From the NCBI RefSeq assembly GCF_013409575.1, contig NZ_JACCCY010000003.1:519001-583000 (forward strand): a DNA stretch of 64,000 nucleotides, in the 5' to 3' direction. A program made the translations under genes and the position numbers. This DNA comes from Macellibacteroides fermentans. Its GTDB lineage: Bacteria; Bacteroidota; Bacteroidia; Bacteroidales; Tannerellaceae. Shown in pieces: positions 52,848 through 62,738 of this stretch; the first letter of the stretch is position 1, and the number at the start of each line of letters is the position of its first letter. The notes below the pieces were generated by a model. The model ran no database searches. It was not told the DNA's origin and was given only the letters and a program-made list of their open reading frames with translations.

Positions 52848-54989
52848 CTATTTCACTAGTTTTAGTTCGTTGATCAGTCGAGGACATTTACCCCATTTGT
52901 CGATCATAAACAATACATAGCGGATATCTACCGAAATGGTTCGCTGTAATTCCGGTTCGAAAGCAATATCTCCACTCATAGCTTCCCAGTTTCCATCAAA
53001 TGCAAGTCCTATCAGACGGGCGTTTTTATCAAAAACCGGACTACCCGAGTTTCCTCCGGTAATATCGTTATTGGACAAAAAGCAGAGATTCATATCTCCA
53101 TTGCCATTGCCGTACTGGCCAAAATCCTTACGTTTAAGTAAGTCTAAAATCTCTGGTTGCACCCAGAATTCATCACTTTTAGGATCTTCTTTTTCAAAAA
53201 CACCTTTGGTGGTTGTATAGTAAGTATACCATGCAGCATCGTAAGGTTGGTAGCCTCCCACTGAACCATAGCTTACACGCATGGTAAAATTAGCATCAGA
53301 AGACAGAGCCTTATCGGGATACATTTCCTTAAGTCCCGCAAAATACAAGCGTTCCCCTTTCGCTATATCGAATTGGGTCTCACCCAGGAACTGCTGCATC
53401 TCAAAAAGAGAAATCAGTACCGAAAGGCTTAATTTGTAAGCAGGATCTTGCTTTAACTTTTCATATTTAGCCGGATTTTTAAGAGCTTCAGCTACCTTAT
53501 TAATAGAAGTAAATGAAGTTTTCTTAAATAAATCTGCAGCATAACGGGCATAGTCACCTTTGTACTTTTTATCGATAGAAGGATAAATATCGGGCAGATA
53601 TTGAGCAGGCACACGCTTTTTAACCACCTCCATCATTGCTCCCAGGACTTTCTGATCTAAAGAAGCTTCATAATCCTTGAAGAAATCTTTAATCTGATTT
53701 TCTAAGATATAGTCTATTTCTTCGGGTGTTGAGTTCTGTACATCTACCGATTGAACCATCCGGGCTAACTTAATAATTTCTGCACCTCCGGCGAAAGCCT
53801 CGCTTAAGTAGGTTGCAATCTGACGATATTCATTACTTCCTGTATATCCTTTTTCAAGCAGAGTCAGCACTTCTCCATATTTTTCCTGACGTTGAGGAGA
53901 CTGCGCAACCCAGGCAGCAAATTCCTTTTCCTGTTCTTGTTTACGCTCGAAAACATTCAGGTTAGCCAATCCACGGTTCATTCCGATTGAATTTTTCCAA
54001 TAATTGGAACTTCCCTGATATTTAGAAGCATACTTGATTCGTACAGCATCACTTGCCTGCATAGCCTCTTTCCAGATATCCTGCTTGATTTCGCGAACTT
54101 CAATACGAGGCTTATTACTATTTTCAACACGTTGCTGTACGCCCCATGAACACAAATATCGATCAGTGCTACCCGGGAAACCAATGGTCATGGCATAATC
54201 CTTATCCTGATACCCTTGCAAAGAAACTTCAGGTACGTAACGAGGCTTGTATGGCTTATTTCCAGCCGCATATTCGACCGGTTCATTACTTTCCGAAGCA
54301 TATACCCGGAAAACAGAGAAGTCGCCTGTATGACGCGGCCACATCCAGTTATCCGTATCTCCTCCAAATTTACCTACAGAGCTGGGAGGAGTAAACACCA
54401 GACGAACATCATTAAACACATCGTATACCTGCATGTAATAAACATTGTTATTATAATAGGGATATACCTCGGCATACTGTGTTGCGTTATTACCCACAGA
54501 ATCACACAAAACATTGCTGATTGAATCTGCAGCCTGAATACGTGCTACCTCATCAGTAATTGTATCAATAACAGCCATAATGCGGTCTGTAACATTGATT
54601 GTTTTCTTCAGGAATTTAACGGACAGTCCCGGAACCGGGAGTTCTGCCTCCTTGGTTTGAGATACAAATCCATCTTTCAAATAATCATGTTCAACACTAC
54701 TAAGGCTTTGGATAGAACCAAATCCACAATGATGGTTGGTAAAAATCAATCCCTCCTCTGAAACAGCAATACCGGTACAGCCACCACCAAAAATGACCAC
54801 TGCCTGGCTTAAACTAGCCTGTTCTTCACTGTGTAAGCTGTCGTACGGAAGATTGAAGCCAAGCTCTTTCATCCGTTCCAGATTTTGTTTATTCAACTCA
54901 TTTAGCAGCCACATGCCTTCATCGGCCCGTACACTGCTTACTGCAATAAGAAGCAGCAATAAAGGCCACAATCTTCTCATAAACGTCAT
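52848..54989 (-). CDS. S46 family dipeptidyl-peptidase, DPP7-like
   Basis: 713 residues with a signal peptide (LWPLLLLLIAVSSVRA). The serine protease triad elements appear as TNHHCGFGSIQ (His, about 84), the VGKFGGDTDNWMWPRHTGDF block (Asp region) and TGGNSGSPVFD (Ser, about 650). AFDGNWEAMSGDI carries Gly at the position where, from memory of the family, DPP7 has Gly and acid-specific DPP11 has Arg. A DPP7-type preference for hydrophobic P1 residues is therefore inferred. It releases dipeptides in the periplasm. Confidence 0.92.
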   Translation of the reverse strand: MTFMRRLWPLLLLLIAVSSVRADEGMWLLNELNKQNLERMKELGFNLPYDSLHSEEQASLSQAVVIFGGGCTGIAVSEEGLIFTNHHCGFGSIQSLSSVEHDYLKDGFVSQTKEAELPVPGLSVKFLKKTINVTDRIMAVIDTITDEVARIQAADSISNVLCDSVGNNATQYAEVYPYYNNNVYYMQVYDVFNDVRLVFTPPSSVGKFGGDTDNWMWPRHTGDFSVFRVYASESNEPVEYAAGNKPYKPRYVPEVSLQGYQDKDYAMTIGFPGSTDRYLCSWGVQQRVENSNKPRIEVREIKQDIWKEAMQASDAVRIKYASKYQGSSNYWKNSIGMNRGLANLNVFERKQEQEKEFAAWVAQSPQRQEKYGEVLTLLEKGYTGSNEYRQIATYLSEAFAGGAEIIKLARMVQSVDVQNSTPEEIDYILENQIKDFFKDYEASLDQKVLGAMMEVVKKRVPAQYLPDIYPSIDKKYKGDYARYAADLFKKTSFTSINKVAEALKNPAKYEKLKQDPAYKLSLSVLISLFEMQQFLGETQFDIAKGERLYFAGLKEMYPDKALSSDANFTMRVSYGSVGGYQPYDAAWYTYYTTTKGVFEKEDPKSDEFWVQPEILDLLKRKDFGQYGNGNGDMNLCFLSNNDITGGNSGSPVFDKNARLIGLAFDGNWEAMSGDIAFEPELQRTISVDIRYVLFMIDKWGKCPRLINELKLVK

Positions 54990-54996
54990 TCTTTAG

Positions 54997-56355
54997 TTAT
55001 TCAATTAGTAATTTAATATTCTTCATTTTAATTCTGGCGACCAACCATTCCCTTAGCTTATCCTGATCGGTTTTACTGATTTGTTTTGTGCTTTTAAGAT
55101 AAACAAGCATCACAGTATCCTGTTTAAGACTATCAGTCTTCATTACAAAGGAACGAGAGAAGGAAGCCTCCTGAACGGTTGGAAATAATACCCGCATTTC
55201 AGGCAGAAGCTGCGATGTCAATAAGCCATAACTTTTATATTGGTCTAACGATTTCTTGAGGGAATCTATAGTGAAAGACTGTATACGAAGCACCTCTTCA
55301 CTATTTTTATATAAATCCTGCAGAAGCAAGCTTTTCAATTCATTTACATCAGTCGCCTTTTCCCCAAACCCTTGTTCAACAATAAGTGAAGTTCCATCCA
55401 ACCCATAGTTTTTCATTCGAAGTCGGGCGTTATCAATCAGCTCCTGAGGTACATGCTGACCAATAAACACAACTTTTATCTCCTGAGTATCTCTGGTCAG
55501 GGTAACCGATTTGCTCAACAATTGCGTATTAGGAAAGACCAGCTCCTGGTTTATATACCTTGTAACACGATCGTTAAAGTAACTGGTACGAATTAAATTA
55601 TAGCTTAAAAACAGACTGGGGACCAATGTGAAAAATACGATTATGCCTACATAGCGGTGTACCGTTTTCTCTCTGGCCTTGTCAAGAAAAACTTTCTTGG
55701 GATATTTCAACACGCGAACTACCAGATAGGTTGCCACACTGATAAAAACGGTATTGATAAAGAAGAGATAAAAAGCACCAAAAAAGTAATACAAATTCCC
55801 GGTAGCTATACCGTATCCGGCAGTACAAAGAGGCGGCATCAACGCTGTTGCAATGGCAACCCCCGGAATAACATTTCCTTTGGATTTGGTAGAGCTGGCA
55901 ATGATGCCTGCCAAACCTCCGAAAAAAGCGATAAGGACATCGTATACTGTGGGCTGAGTTCTTGCCAGCAATTCACTTTGCGCCTCACTGATGGGTGAAA
56001 TCATAAAATAGAAAGAAGAGGTAATTACACTGAAAATGGTTGCTGTGGCAAAATTACGGAACGACCGTTTGATCATATCAAAATCAGATATACCCAATCC
56101 AACTCCAAAACCCATGATTGGCCCCATAAGAGGAGAAATCAACATGGCACCTATTATTACAGCTGTAGAGTTCGTATTGAGACCTAAAGAGGCGATAAAC
56201 GTAGCAAAAATCAGGACCCAAAGGTTTGTTCCTTTGAATTCAATTCCTTTGCTAATAGTATCAATTGTTTCCAGTTCGTCTTCCTTATCCTGACGGACAT
56301 CAAAATTCCGAACAAAAAAATCGGCTAACTTACTACGAAATACTCTTTTATCCAT
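54997..56355 (-). CDS. DUF389 domain membrane protein
   Basis: 452 residues. The N-terminal half holds about six membrane segments with the family landmarks AVIIGAMLISPLMGPIMGFG and FATATIFSVITSSFYF (about 60-130), and VIPGVAIATALMPPLCTAGYG. The C-terminal half (about 235-452) is soluble and carries repeated strand-helix units. The function of the family is unknown. It lies between the flippase gene and the S46 gene on the same strand. Confidence 0.88.
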   Translation of the reverse strand: MDKRVFRSKLADFFVRNFDVRQDKEDELETIDTISKGIEFKGTNLWVLIFATFIASLGLNTNSTAVIIGAMLISPLMGPIMGFGVGLGISDFDMIKRSFRNFATATIFSVITSSFYFMISPISEAQSELLARTQPTVYDVLIAFFGGLAGIIASSTKSKGNVIPGVAIATALMPPLCTAGYGIATGNLYYFFGAFYLFFINTVFISVATYLVVRVLKYPKKVFLDKAREKTVHRYVGIIVFFTLVPSLFLSYNLIRTSYFNDRVTRYINQELVFPNTQLLSKSVTLTRDTQEIKVVFIGQHVPQELIDNARLRMKNYGLDGTSLIVEQGFGEKATDVNELKSLLLQDLYKNSEEVLRIQSFTIDSLKKSLDQYKSYGLLTSQLLPEMRVLFPTVQEASFSRSFVMKTDSLKQDTVMLVYLKSTKQISKTDQDKLREWLVARIKMKNIKLLIE

Positions 56356-56361
56356 ATCTCT

Positions 56362-57855
56362 CTATTTTAGAAAACGACCAATATAAGGAAGTTCACGCAA
56401 GGGTAAATCTCGCTTTATAACAAATGCTATAAACACTCCTAACAGTAACGTGCGGTACAGTAATCTGATTGCTTCAGAGCTAATCACCGGCAACATACCG
56501 ACAGCGTATAGAATTCCTGCTGCCACAAAGTAAATAAAAGCAGACCGTAAATCATACTTAATTGGGAACTTCTTTTGGCCTACAAGATACGAGATAACCA
56601 TCATTAACAAATTGCAGGCGAAAGAGGCCCATGCGCAGGCCATAAAGCCATACAAAGGGGCAAAAAACACGATGATGCAGACCGTAACCACACATCCCAA
56701 TGTTGAAAAATAGGCACCCCATTGAGTCTGATCGCTCAATTTATACCAAAGAGACAGATTAAAATAGATTCCGAAGAATAGTTCTCCCAGCATGACAATG
56801 GGGACAACCTTTAATCCGGGGTAATAATCCGGAGCAACGAAATATTTTAAAATATCCAGATAAAACATAACCCCGAGGAAAATAAGCAGCGAAAAAATAA
56901 TAAAATATTTCATTGCCTCCGCATAGGACTTTCGGTTGTCTTCACTTTTGTTTTTTGCAAAAATGAATGGTTCATAGGCAAAGCGGAAAGCCTGGGTGAA
57001 CATAACCATGATAACTGCTATTTTAAAACATGCTCCATAAATTCCCAATTGTTCTGTAGCGTACACCTTGTCTTCGAACAGAAATGGAAACAATATCTTG
57101 TCGGCTGTCTGATTAAAGACTCCGGCCAATCCCAGAATAAGGATAGGTAACGAATAGCGAAGCATCTTTTTTAACAAGCTGGCATCAAAAGAATATGTAA
57201 AACCTCTCAATTCTTTTACCAACAGTAGTAAACACAATACAGAGCCTATCAGATTTGCAATAAATACATAGCCAACGCCATAATCAGGAATATAGAACCA
57301 GCTTATCAACGATGGATGATTCGTATAAATCCAGGGACATACCACTAAAAGAAAGATATTTAAAGCAATGTTCAGGAATATAATCAACAATCGGATAGAG
57401 GCGAATTTGATTGGACGGTTTGCATATCTTAAATAGGCAAACGGAATGGCAGTAAAGGCATCCAGTGAGACAATAAGGATAAGCATGGCGACATATTCAG
57501 GATGTTCGGCATACCCAAGTGAATTGCTTATCGGAAGTAAGAAGATCAATCCGGCTATTGTAAATAAAACAGATGTAAACCCTACGGATATAAGTGTTGT
57601 ACTGTATACCTGCATCGGATTCTTGATCTCTTTTTTATTGATAAACCGGAAAAAGCCTGTTTCCATTCCATAGGTGAGCAGCACCAGTAAAAGGGCTGTC
57701 CATCCGTAAAGATTGGTCATAACACCAAATTCGCCTGTGCCTGCCAGAACCCGGCTGTACATAGGAACAAGAAGCCAGTTTAGCATCCTGCCTAATATAC
57801 TGCTTAATCCATATACAGCTGTGTCTTTAGCCAGCCGTTTCATTCCTCCTGCCAT
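56362..57855 (-). CDS. Oligosaccharide flippase (Wzx-like)
   Basis: 497 residues with about fourteen membrane segments starting KDTAVYGLSSILGRMLNWLLVPMY, typical of MOP/MATE-fold polysaccharide flippases. It would move lipid-linked sugars across the inner membrane. It is isolated from glycosyltransferases, lying between a DUF389 gene and ruvB. Confidence 0.9.
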   Translation of the reverse strand: MAGGMKRLAKDTAVYGLSSILGRMLNWLLVPMYSRVLAGTGEFGVMTNLYGWTALLLVLLTYGMETGFFRFINKKEIKNPMQVYSTTLISVGFTSVLFTIAGLIFLLPISNSLGYAEHPEYVAMLILIVSLDAFTAIPFAYLRYANRPIKFASIRLLIIFLNIALNIFLLVVCPWIYTNHPSLISWFYIPDYGVGYVFIANLIGSVLCLLLLVKELRGFTYSFDASLLKKMLRYSLPILILGLAGVFNQTADKILFPFLFEDKVYATEQLGIYGACFKIAVIMVMFTQAFRFAYEPFIFAKNKSEDNRKSYAEAMKYFIIFSLLIFLGVMFYLDILKYFVAPDYYPGLKVVPIVMLGELFFGIYFNLSLWYKLSDQTQWGAYFSTLGCVVTVCIIVFFAPLYGFMACAWASFACNLLMMVISYLVGQKKFPIKYDLRSAFIYFVAAGILYAVGMLPVISSEAIRLLYRTLLLGVFIAFVIKRDLPLRELPYIGRFLK

Positions 57856-57902
57856 AATTTTATAAAATCGTTCAGTCTGATTGTTTTTTCACCAGATTAG
57901 TG

Positions 57903-58934
57903 TTATTCGTCAAAAAGAAATCCCTGCGATGACCCCGGTTTACGTCCAAGATGGCGGTAGGCAAGTTCTGTAACTTCCCTGCCCCTTGGTGTCCGTTTAA
58001 TAAAACCCTCCTTGATAAGAAATGGCTCATACACCTCCTCCAAAGTTCCAGGATCTTCGCCTAATGCAGTTGCGATGGTTGTTATGCCTACCGGTCCGCC
58101 ACCAAACTTATCGATAATGGTAGTAAGCAATTTGTTGTCGATCTGATCGAGCCCATAGCGGTCTATATTCAATGCTTCCAGGGAATAACAAGCAATATCG
58201 CTGTCAATATTTCCATTACCTTTAACCTGGGCGAAATCTCTTACACGACGAAGCAGGGCATTGGCAATACGGGGTGTGCCTCTACTTCTGGATGATATTT
58301 CGCGGGCTGCATTCAGTTCGCATTTAACATTCAAAATATCCGCACTACGCAAAATAATTTTAGTCAGCGTATCCATATCATAATATTCCAAATGCATATT
58401 AATACCGAAACGGGCACGGAGGGGACTGGTAAGCAATCCGCTTCGGGTGGTGGCACCAACCAATGTAAATGGGCACAAATCCAGCTGAATCGAACGGGCA
58501 CTCGGTCCTTTGTCAATCATAATATCGATGCGGTAATCTTCCATGGCCGAGTACAAATACTCCTCGACGACGGGACTAAGCCGGTGTATCTCGTCAATAA
58601 AAAGAACGTCGTTTTTTTCGAGGGAAGTAAGCACGCCCGCTAAATCTCCCGGTTTATCAAGCACAGGACCACTGGTCACTTTAAATCCTACACCCAATTC
58701 ATTAGCCAGGATATTACTTAATGTCGTTTTTCCTAAGCCGGGAGGACCGTGTAACAACACATGATCCAGCGCCTCTTTACGCATGCGTGCAGCCATGACA
58801 AAGACTTTAAGGTTTTCAACCACTTTATCTTGTCCGCTAAAACTATCAAACGTTAACGGACGAAGTGCATTTTCATACTCCCGTTCGTTATCGTTTATGC
58901 GAGGTTCGCGTATATCAAAATCGTCTTCCATCAT
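57903..58934 (-). CDS. ruvB: Holliday junction branch-migration helicase RuvB
   Basis: 343 residues. Walker [12 protein letters not shown] (about 64-74), Walker [10 protein letters not shown], sensor [18 protein letters not shown] and the C-terminal winged helix ([20 protein letters not shown]) are all present. It forms hexamers that drive branch migration with RuvA. A -7 box TAACTTTG lies at 58957-58964. Starts at the first or second Met of [10 protein letters not shown]. Confidence 0.97.
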   Translation of the reverse strand: MMEDDFDIREPRINDNEREYENALRPLTFDSFSGQDKVVENLKVFVMAARMRKEALDHVLLHGPPGLGKTTLSNILANELGVGFKVTSGPVLDKPGDLAGVLTSLEKNDVLFIDEIHRLSPVVEEYLYSAMEDYRIDIMIDKGPSARSIQLDLCPFTLVGATTRSGLLTSPLRARFGINMHLEYYDMDTLTKIILRSADILNVKCELNAAREISSRSRGTPRIANALLRRVRDFAQVKGNGNIDSDIACYSLEALNIDRYGLDQIDNKLLTTIIDKFGGGPVGITTIATALGEDPGTLEEVYEPFLIKEGFIKRTPRGREVTELAYRHLGRKPGSSQGFLFDE

Positions 58935-58956
58935 TTCCTTTTAACCAATTAACCTG

Positions 58957-58964
58957 CAAAGTTA
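58957..58964 (-). promoter_or_regulatory. Candidate -7 box for ruvB
   Basis: Reads TAACTTTG on the minus strand, 22 bp before the ruvB start. Confidence 0.45.
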
Positions 58965-59113
58965 TAAATATGTACGATAAGACTCGTTAAAAATAAACAA
59001 AAAGGAGGTGTTTTTATCTACTATAATGGAGAGTAAGGGGATGTTTTGTAAACAATGAGAGACATCGGCGTTCGAATTTGGCAATTCAACAGCTCCTTTT
59101 TAAGGTTATCCTA

Positions 59114-59121
59114 TACATTTG
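59114..59121 (+). promoter_or_regulatory. Candidate -7 box for the GH3 gene
   Basis: TACATTTG, 44 bp before ATG 59166. Confidence 0.45.
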
Positions 59122-59165
59122 TATTTCGAATATCAATCACATGAGTAAAAACACGTAGTAGAAGA

Positions 59166-61370
59166 ATGAAAATTAAGAAATTAATGACGGCTCTTTTAGC
59201 CACTTTCCTTGTAATGCATGGAGGTTTACAGGGACAAGTTTCAAAAAAAGAAAATCCACAAATGGAAAAGCGCATTCAGAAACTCATCAGTAAGATGACA
59301 TTGAAGGAAAAAACCGGCTTGTTGCACGGCAATTCCAAGTTTTTTGTATCGGGTGTATCTCGTCTAGGTATCCCGGAATGGAGTCTTTCGGACGGCCCCC
59401 ACGGTGTACGTGCCGAAATTAATCGTCACGACTGGGGGTATTCAAACTGGACGACCGACTCGGCAACCTATTTTCCTACGGGTACAGCTTTTGCTGCTGC
59501 CTGGAATCCCGAATTGGCCCGTCGTCGCGGAGAGGTTCTGGGTGAAGAAGCCCGGTTCCGTAAAAAAGATGTGCTTCTGGGTCCGGGAGTAAATATCATC
59601 CGGAGTCCGCTTGGAGGAAGGAACTTTGAATACATGAGCGAGGATCCGTACCTGAACGCCCGTCTTGCTGTTCCTTATATTCAGGGACTGCAGTCGCGGG
59701 ATGTGGCAGCCAGTGTAAAGCATTACCTGGCAAACAACCAGGAAACCAACCGTACCACGGTCGATGTGCTTATGAGTGAACGTGCACTCCGGGAGATCTA
59801 TCTTCCGGCTTTTAAAGCAGCAGTTGAAGAAGGTGGAAGTTACACCATCATGAATGCATATAATAAGTTCAGAGGAGATTGGTGTTCTGAAAATATCTAT
59901 ATCAACCGCACGCTGCTCCGTGATGAAATGGGATTCAAGGGGGTGACAATGACCGACTGGGGTGGCTCACACAGCACAGTTAAAGCTGCTTTAGCCGGCC
60001 TCGACCTGGAGATGGGTACCATGGTGGACGATTACAATCAGTGGTATTTTGCAGATCCTCTGATTGAGGCTGTAAAAAGCGGTGCTGTTCCGGAAAGTAT
60101 TGTAGATGAAAAGGTGGCCAATGTATTGCGTGTGATGATACAGACCAATGTCCTGGACCCGAAGAAGCGTTTCAACAAGGCAAGCATGAATACCCCCGAA
60201 CATCAGCAAGCCGCTTATCAGTCGGCCGTAGAATCCATTGTTCTTCTTAAAAATGAGAACAACCTGCTTCCGCTGGATGTGAATAAAATCAATTCCATCG
60301 CAGTTCTGGGTGATAATGCTACCCGATTGCATGCCAACGGAGGATTAAGTTCAGAAATCAAAGCATTATACGAAATTACACCGTTACAGGGAATTCAAAA
60401 CAAACTGGGTGATAGAATAAAGATCAACTATGCGCAGGGATACGAAAAGCTATCAACCTTTGTGGAAGGCTCTAACAACGGACAGAATCCCGGAAATTTT
60501 AAAGGAGGAGGCGAACTGGACAAAGCCGTTCTCAAGGAGGCTATCGAGACTGCACGGAAATCGGATATTGCTATTATCTATGCCGGACTGAACCACGACT
60601 ATGATACGGAATCGTCGGACAAACAAGGGTATGCCCTACCCTACGGACAAGTACAGCTTATCCAGGAGGTATGCAAAGTGAATCCGCGTACCATCGTGGT
60701 GATTATCGCCGGGTCGCCGGTTGATATGGCTGCAATAGACATCTGTGCTCCTGCAGTAGTTTGGGGATGGTTTAACGGTATGGAGGCTGGAAATGCCATT
60801 ACCGATATTCTTACAGGAAAGGAAACTCCGACCGGCAAAATGCCTTTCTCAGTTCCGGTTTCGTTGGATCAGTCGCCCGCCCATGCATATAACAACTTTC
60901 CGGGTCAGGATCTGGTAGTTCGTTACGACGAAGATATTCTGGTAGGCTACCGATGGTTCGACACAAAAAAATTGCCTGTAGTATATCCATTTGGGTACGG
61001 ATTATCCTATACATCCTTCGAATTCGGACAGATGAATACGGATAAAACAGAATATACTGTAAACGATTCCATTGAGGTGAGCTTTACCCTTAAAAACACG
61101 GGGCTACGTAAAGGGGCTGAAGTAGCACAGCTATACGTAAGTGATCCTGTTTGCTCGGTAATGCGCCCTGCGAAAGAGTTGAAGGCATTCGAAAAGGTAT
61201 TCCTCAATCCGGGTGAAAGCAGGGAAGTTATCCTGAAAGTGCCAGTCGGCAGTTTTGCCTTCTGGAGTGAAGCCGAGAACAAATTTGTTGTGGAACCGGG
61301 AGAATTCATCCTTAGTCTGGCTACATCGGCACAAGACATCAAGCAAACTTTACGTATTCTGGTTAAGTAA
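59166..61370 (+). CDS. Glycoside hydrolase family 3 beta-glucosidase-like
   Basis: 734 residues with a signal peptide (LMTALLATFLVMHGGLQGQ). The GH3 N-terminal barrel has SDGPHGVRAE, LLGPGVNIIRSP and the nucleophile region VTMTDWGGSH (Asp, about 264). The C-terminal sandwich has LLKNENNLLPL and VVIIAGSPVDM. A fibronectin III-like domain ends the protein (VSFTLKNTGLRKGAEVAQLY). It removes terminal beta-linked glucose-type residues in the periplasm. No susC/D genes are nearby, so it is a stand-alone enzyme. Confidence 0.93.
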   Translation: MKIKKLMTALLATFLVMHGGLQGQVSKKENPQMEKRIQKLISKMTLKEKTGLLHGNSKFFVSGVSRLGIPEWSLSDGPHGVRAEINRHDWGYSNWTTDSATYFPTGTAFAAAWNPELARRRGEVLGEEARFRKKDVLLGPGVNIIRSPLGGRNFEYMSEDPYLNARLAVPYIQGLQSRDVAASVKHYLANNQETNRTTVDVLMSERALREIYLPAFKAAVEEGGSYTIMNAYNKFRGDWCSENIYINRTLLRDEMGFKGVTMTDWGGSHSTVKAALAGLDLEMGTMVDDYNQWYFADPLIEAVKSGAVPESIVDEKVANVLRVMIQTNVLDPKKRFNKASMNTPEHQQAAYQSAVESIVLLKNENNLLPLDVNKINSIAVLGDNATRLHANGGLSSEIKALYEITPLQGIQNKLGDRIKINYAQGYEKLSTFVEGSNNGQNPGNFKGGGELDKAVLKEAIETARKSDIAIIYAGLNHDYDTESSDKQGYALPYGQVQLIQEVCKVNPRTIVVIIAGSPVDMAAIDICAPAVVWGWFNGMEAGNAITDILTGKETPTGKMPFSVPVSLDQSPAHAYNNFPGQDLVVRYDEDILVGYRWFDTKKLPVVYPFGYGLSYTSFEFGQMNTDKTEYTVNDSIEVSFTLKNTGLRKGAEVAQLYVSDPVCSVMRPAKELKAFEKVFLNPGESREVILKVPVGSFAFWSEAENKFVVEPGEFILSLATSAQDIKQTLRILVK

Positions 61371-61395
61371 AAAATATAGTCTGAAACTATAAAAC

Positions 61396-61448
61396 AACGG
61401 CTCCCGGCAATCTTTACGAGATTATTCCGGGAGCCGTTTCTATTACTT
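61396..61448. terminator. Bidirectional intrinsic terminator after GH3
   Basis: AACGGCTCCCGG and CCGGGAGCCGTT form a 12-bp GC-rich stem with a 29-nt loop, followed by TTC and T-rich sequence. It lies between convergent genes. Confidence 0.85.
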
Positions 61449-61484
61449 TACCACCTATTTTCAATTTGAACTGTTCGGAAATTT

Positions 61485-62252
61485 TCAGAGATAAACCTCT
61501 TTGGATCCTATTTCCGTAAATAAAAGCGCTAGTTTCTCTATAACAGCTTTAGCATATCGCTCGCCCTTTTCGGGAGTCGATTTACGGGGATCTCCAATAC
61601 CGGTGTCTGCAGAAACTTTACTCCAGTAACGAGGCAGCCATGCTATTTGAGCATTCAGCGAAGACAAAGCAAAAGGCTTAGAAGCCCCCTCACCCGCCTC
61701 TTCCAGGTTTACAAGCTCCGGATGATAATACATCATTACTGAAGTTTCCAATTCTCCGGCATGATCATCCTTATTTTCAAAGTAACCCTCCTGGGGAACT
61801 ATACCATACCAATTGGTGATGGCAATCAGAAAATCGGGGAAATCGACAGACAAATCGCGAATCATGTTTTTGAAACTGTTTCCTCCATGCCCGTTTACAA
61901 TTATCAGCTTCCGGATACCTTGTAAATGCAATGCGGCAACAACATCACCCAAAATAGCCCTTTGGGTTTCGTAACGTGCATGCAGACAAAACGGATAATC
62001 CCTCTGACCAGGGTTCTGGGAACCATACGTAACCGGAGGAAGCACCATACACCGTACTCCCGATTCACTAAATGCCTTTTCGGCTGCATCCACAGAAGTA
62101 CGATGAGACAAGATACAGTCGGTAAGATAAGGCAAATGATAATTATGCGGCTCGGTAGCTCCCCAGGGAAGAATAGCCACATCATAAGAAAGATCTTTTA
62201 CGCTACCGTAACAGGAAACAGACAAATCAATTTCTTTATTCATAATCAGCAA
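61485..62252 (-). CDS. Creatininase family amidohydrolase
   Basis: 255 residues. ILPWGATEPHNYHLPYLTD (metal-binding Glu, His and Asp), NGHGGNSF and DHAGELETS are the metal-site motifs of the creatininase family, which hydrolyses cyclic amides and related bonds. The substrate is unknown. It begins 7 nt after YhcH and shares its operon, suggesting carbohydrate-derivative metabolism. Start is the first or the fourth residue (both Met). Confidence 0.9.
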   Translation of the reverse strand: MLIMNKEIDLSVSCYGSVKDLSYDVAILPWGATEPHNYHLPYLTDCILSHRTSVDAAEKAFSESGVRCMVLPPVTYGSQNPGQRDYPFCLHARYETQRAILGDVVAALHLQGIRKLIIVNGHGGNSFKNMIRDLSVDFPDFLIAITNWYGIVPQEGYFENKDDHAGELETSVMMYYHPELVNLEEAGEGASKPFALSSLNAQIAWLPRYWSKVSADTGIGDPRKSTPEKGERYAKAVIEKLALLFTEIGSKEVYL

Positions 62253-62259
62253 GTTTATT

Positions 62260-62706
62260 TCATAGCTTCACCTTGGCGATGAGCTTCCGGATTTTTCCCT
62301 CTCCAATTAGGGGAGCATGCGGATCTTCCGGGTACACAATCATAAATTCACCAGGTTGAAGATGTACAAATGTACTTGGTTTATCTGAATAAAGCGCACA
62401 ATCGCCCTCTTTTTCGTATGGTTTTATTTCCTGTTTTAAATCTTCAATTACCTTCCAGCCAATAGTTTCGGCTCCTTCAAGCAGGATATGCACATCGATG
62501 TAGTCGCGGTGCAGCTCTAGTACCTGTTTCTCTGCCGGCACACATTCTGGATTCACATTGTTGATAAACAGGTTGTCGCCATCAATCACAATACGTCCCA
62601 GTTCGGCATGCAGAAGGTCGTTGTTCTTTACGTAATCAAAAAGCGTTTTGAATAGCGGATGAAGTGCCTCCACCCGGCTACTATTCGATAAATTGGATAC
62701 AATCAT
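62260..62706 (-). CDS. YhcH/YjgK/YiaL family protein
   Basis: 148 residues of the DUF386 family: DYIDVHILLEGAETIGW and FMIVYPEDPHAPLIGEG contain the His/Glu residues of the cupin-like metal site. The E. coli member NanQ (YhcH) acts as an N-acetylneuraminate anomerase, and the family sits in sugar operons. With an MFS transporter upstream and a creatininase downstream, a sialic-acid- or uronate-like substrate is plausible but not shown. Confidence 0.9.
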   Translation of the reverse strand: MIVSNLSNSSRVEALHPLFKTLFDYVKNNDLLHAELGRIVIDGDNLFINNVNPECVPAEKQVLELHRDYIDVHILLEGAETIGWKVIEDLKQEIKPYEKEGDCALYSDKPSTFVHLQPGEFMIVYPEDPHAPLIGEGKIRKLIAKVKL

Positions 62707-62738
62707 TTTGTTGCTATTATAAAATGTTACGTATTATA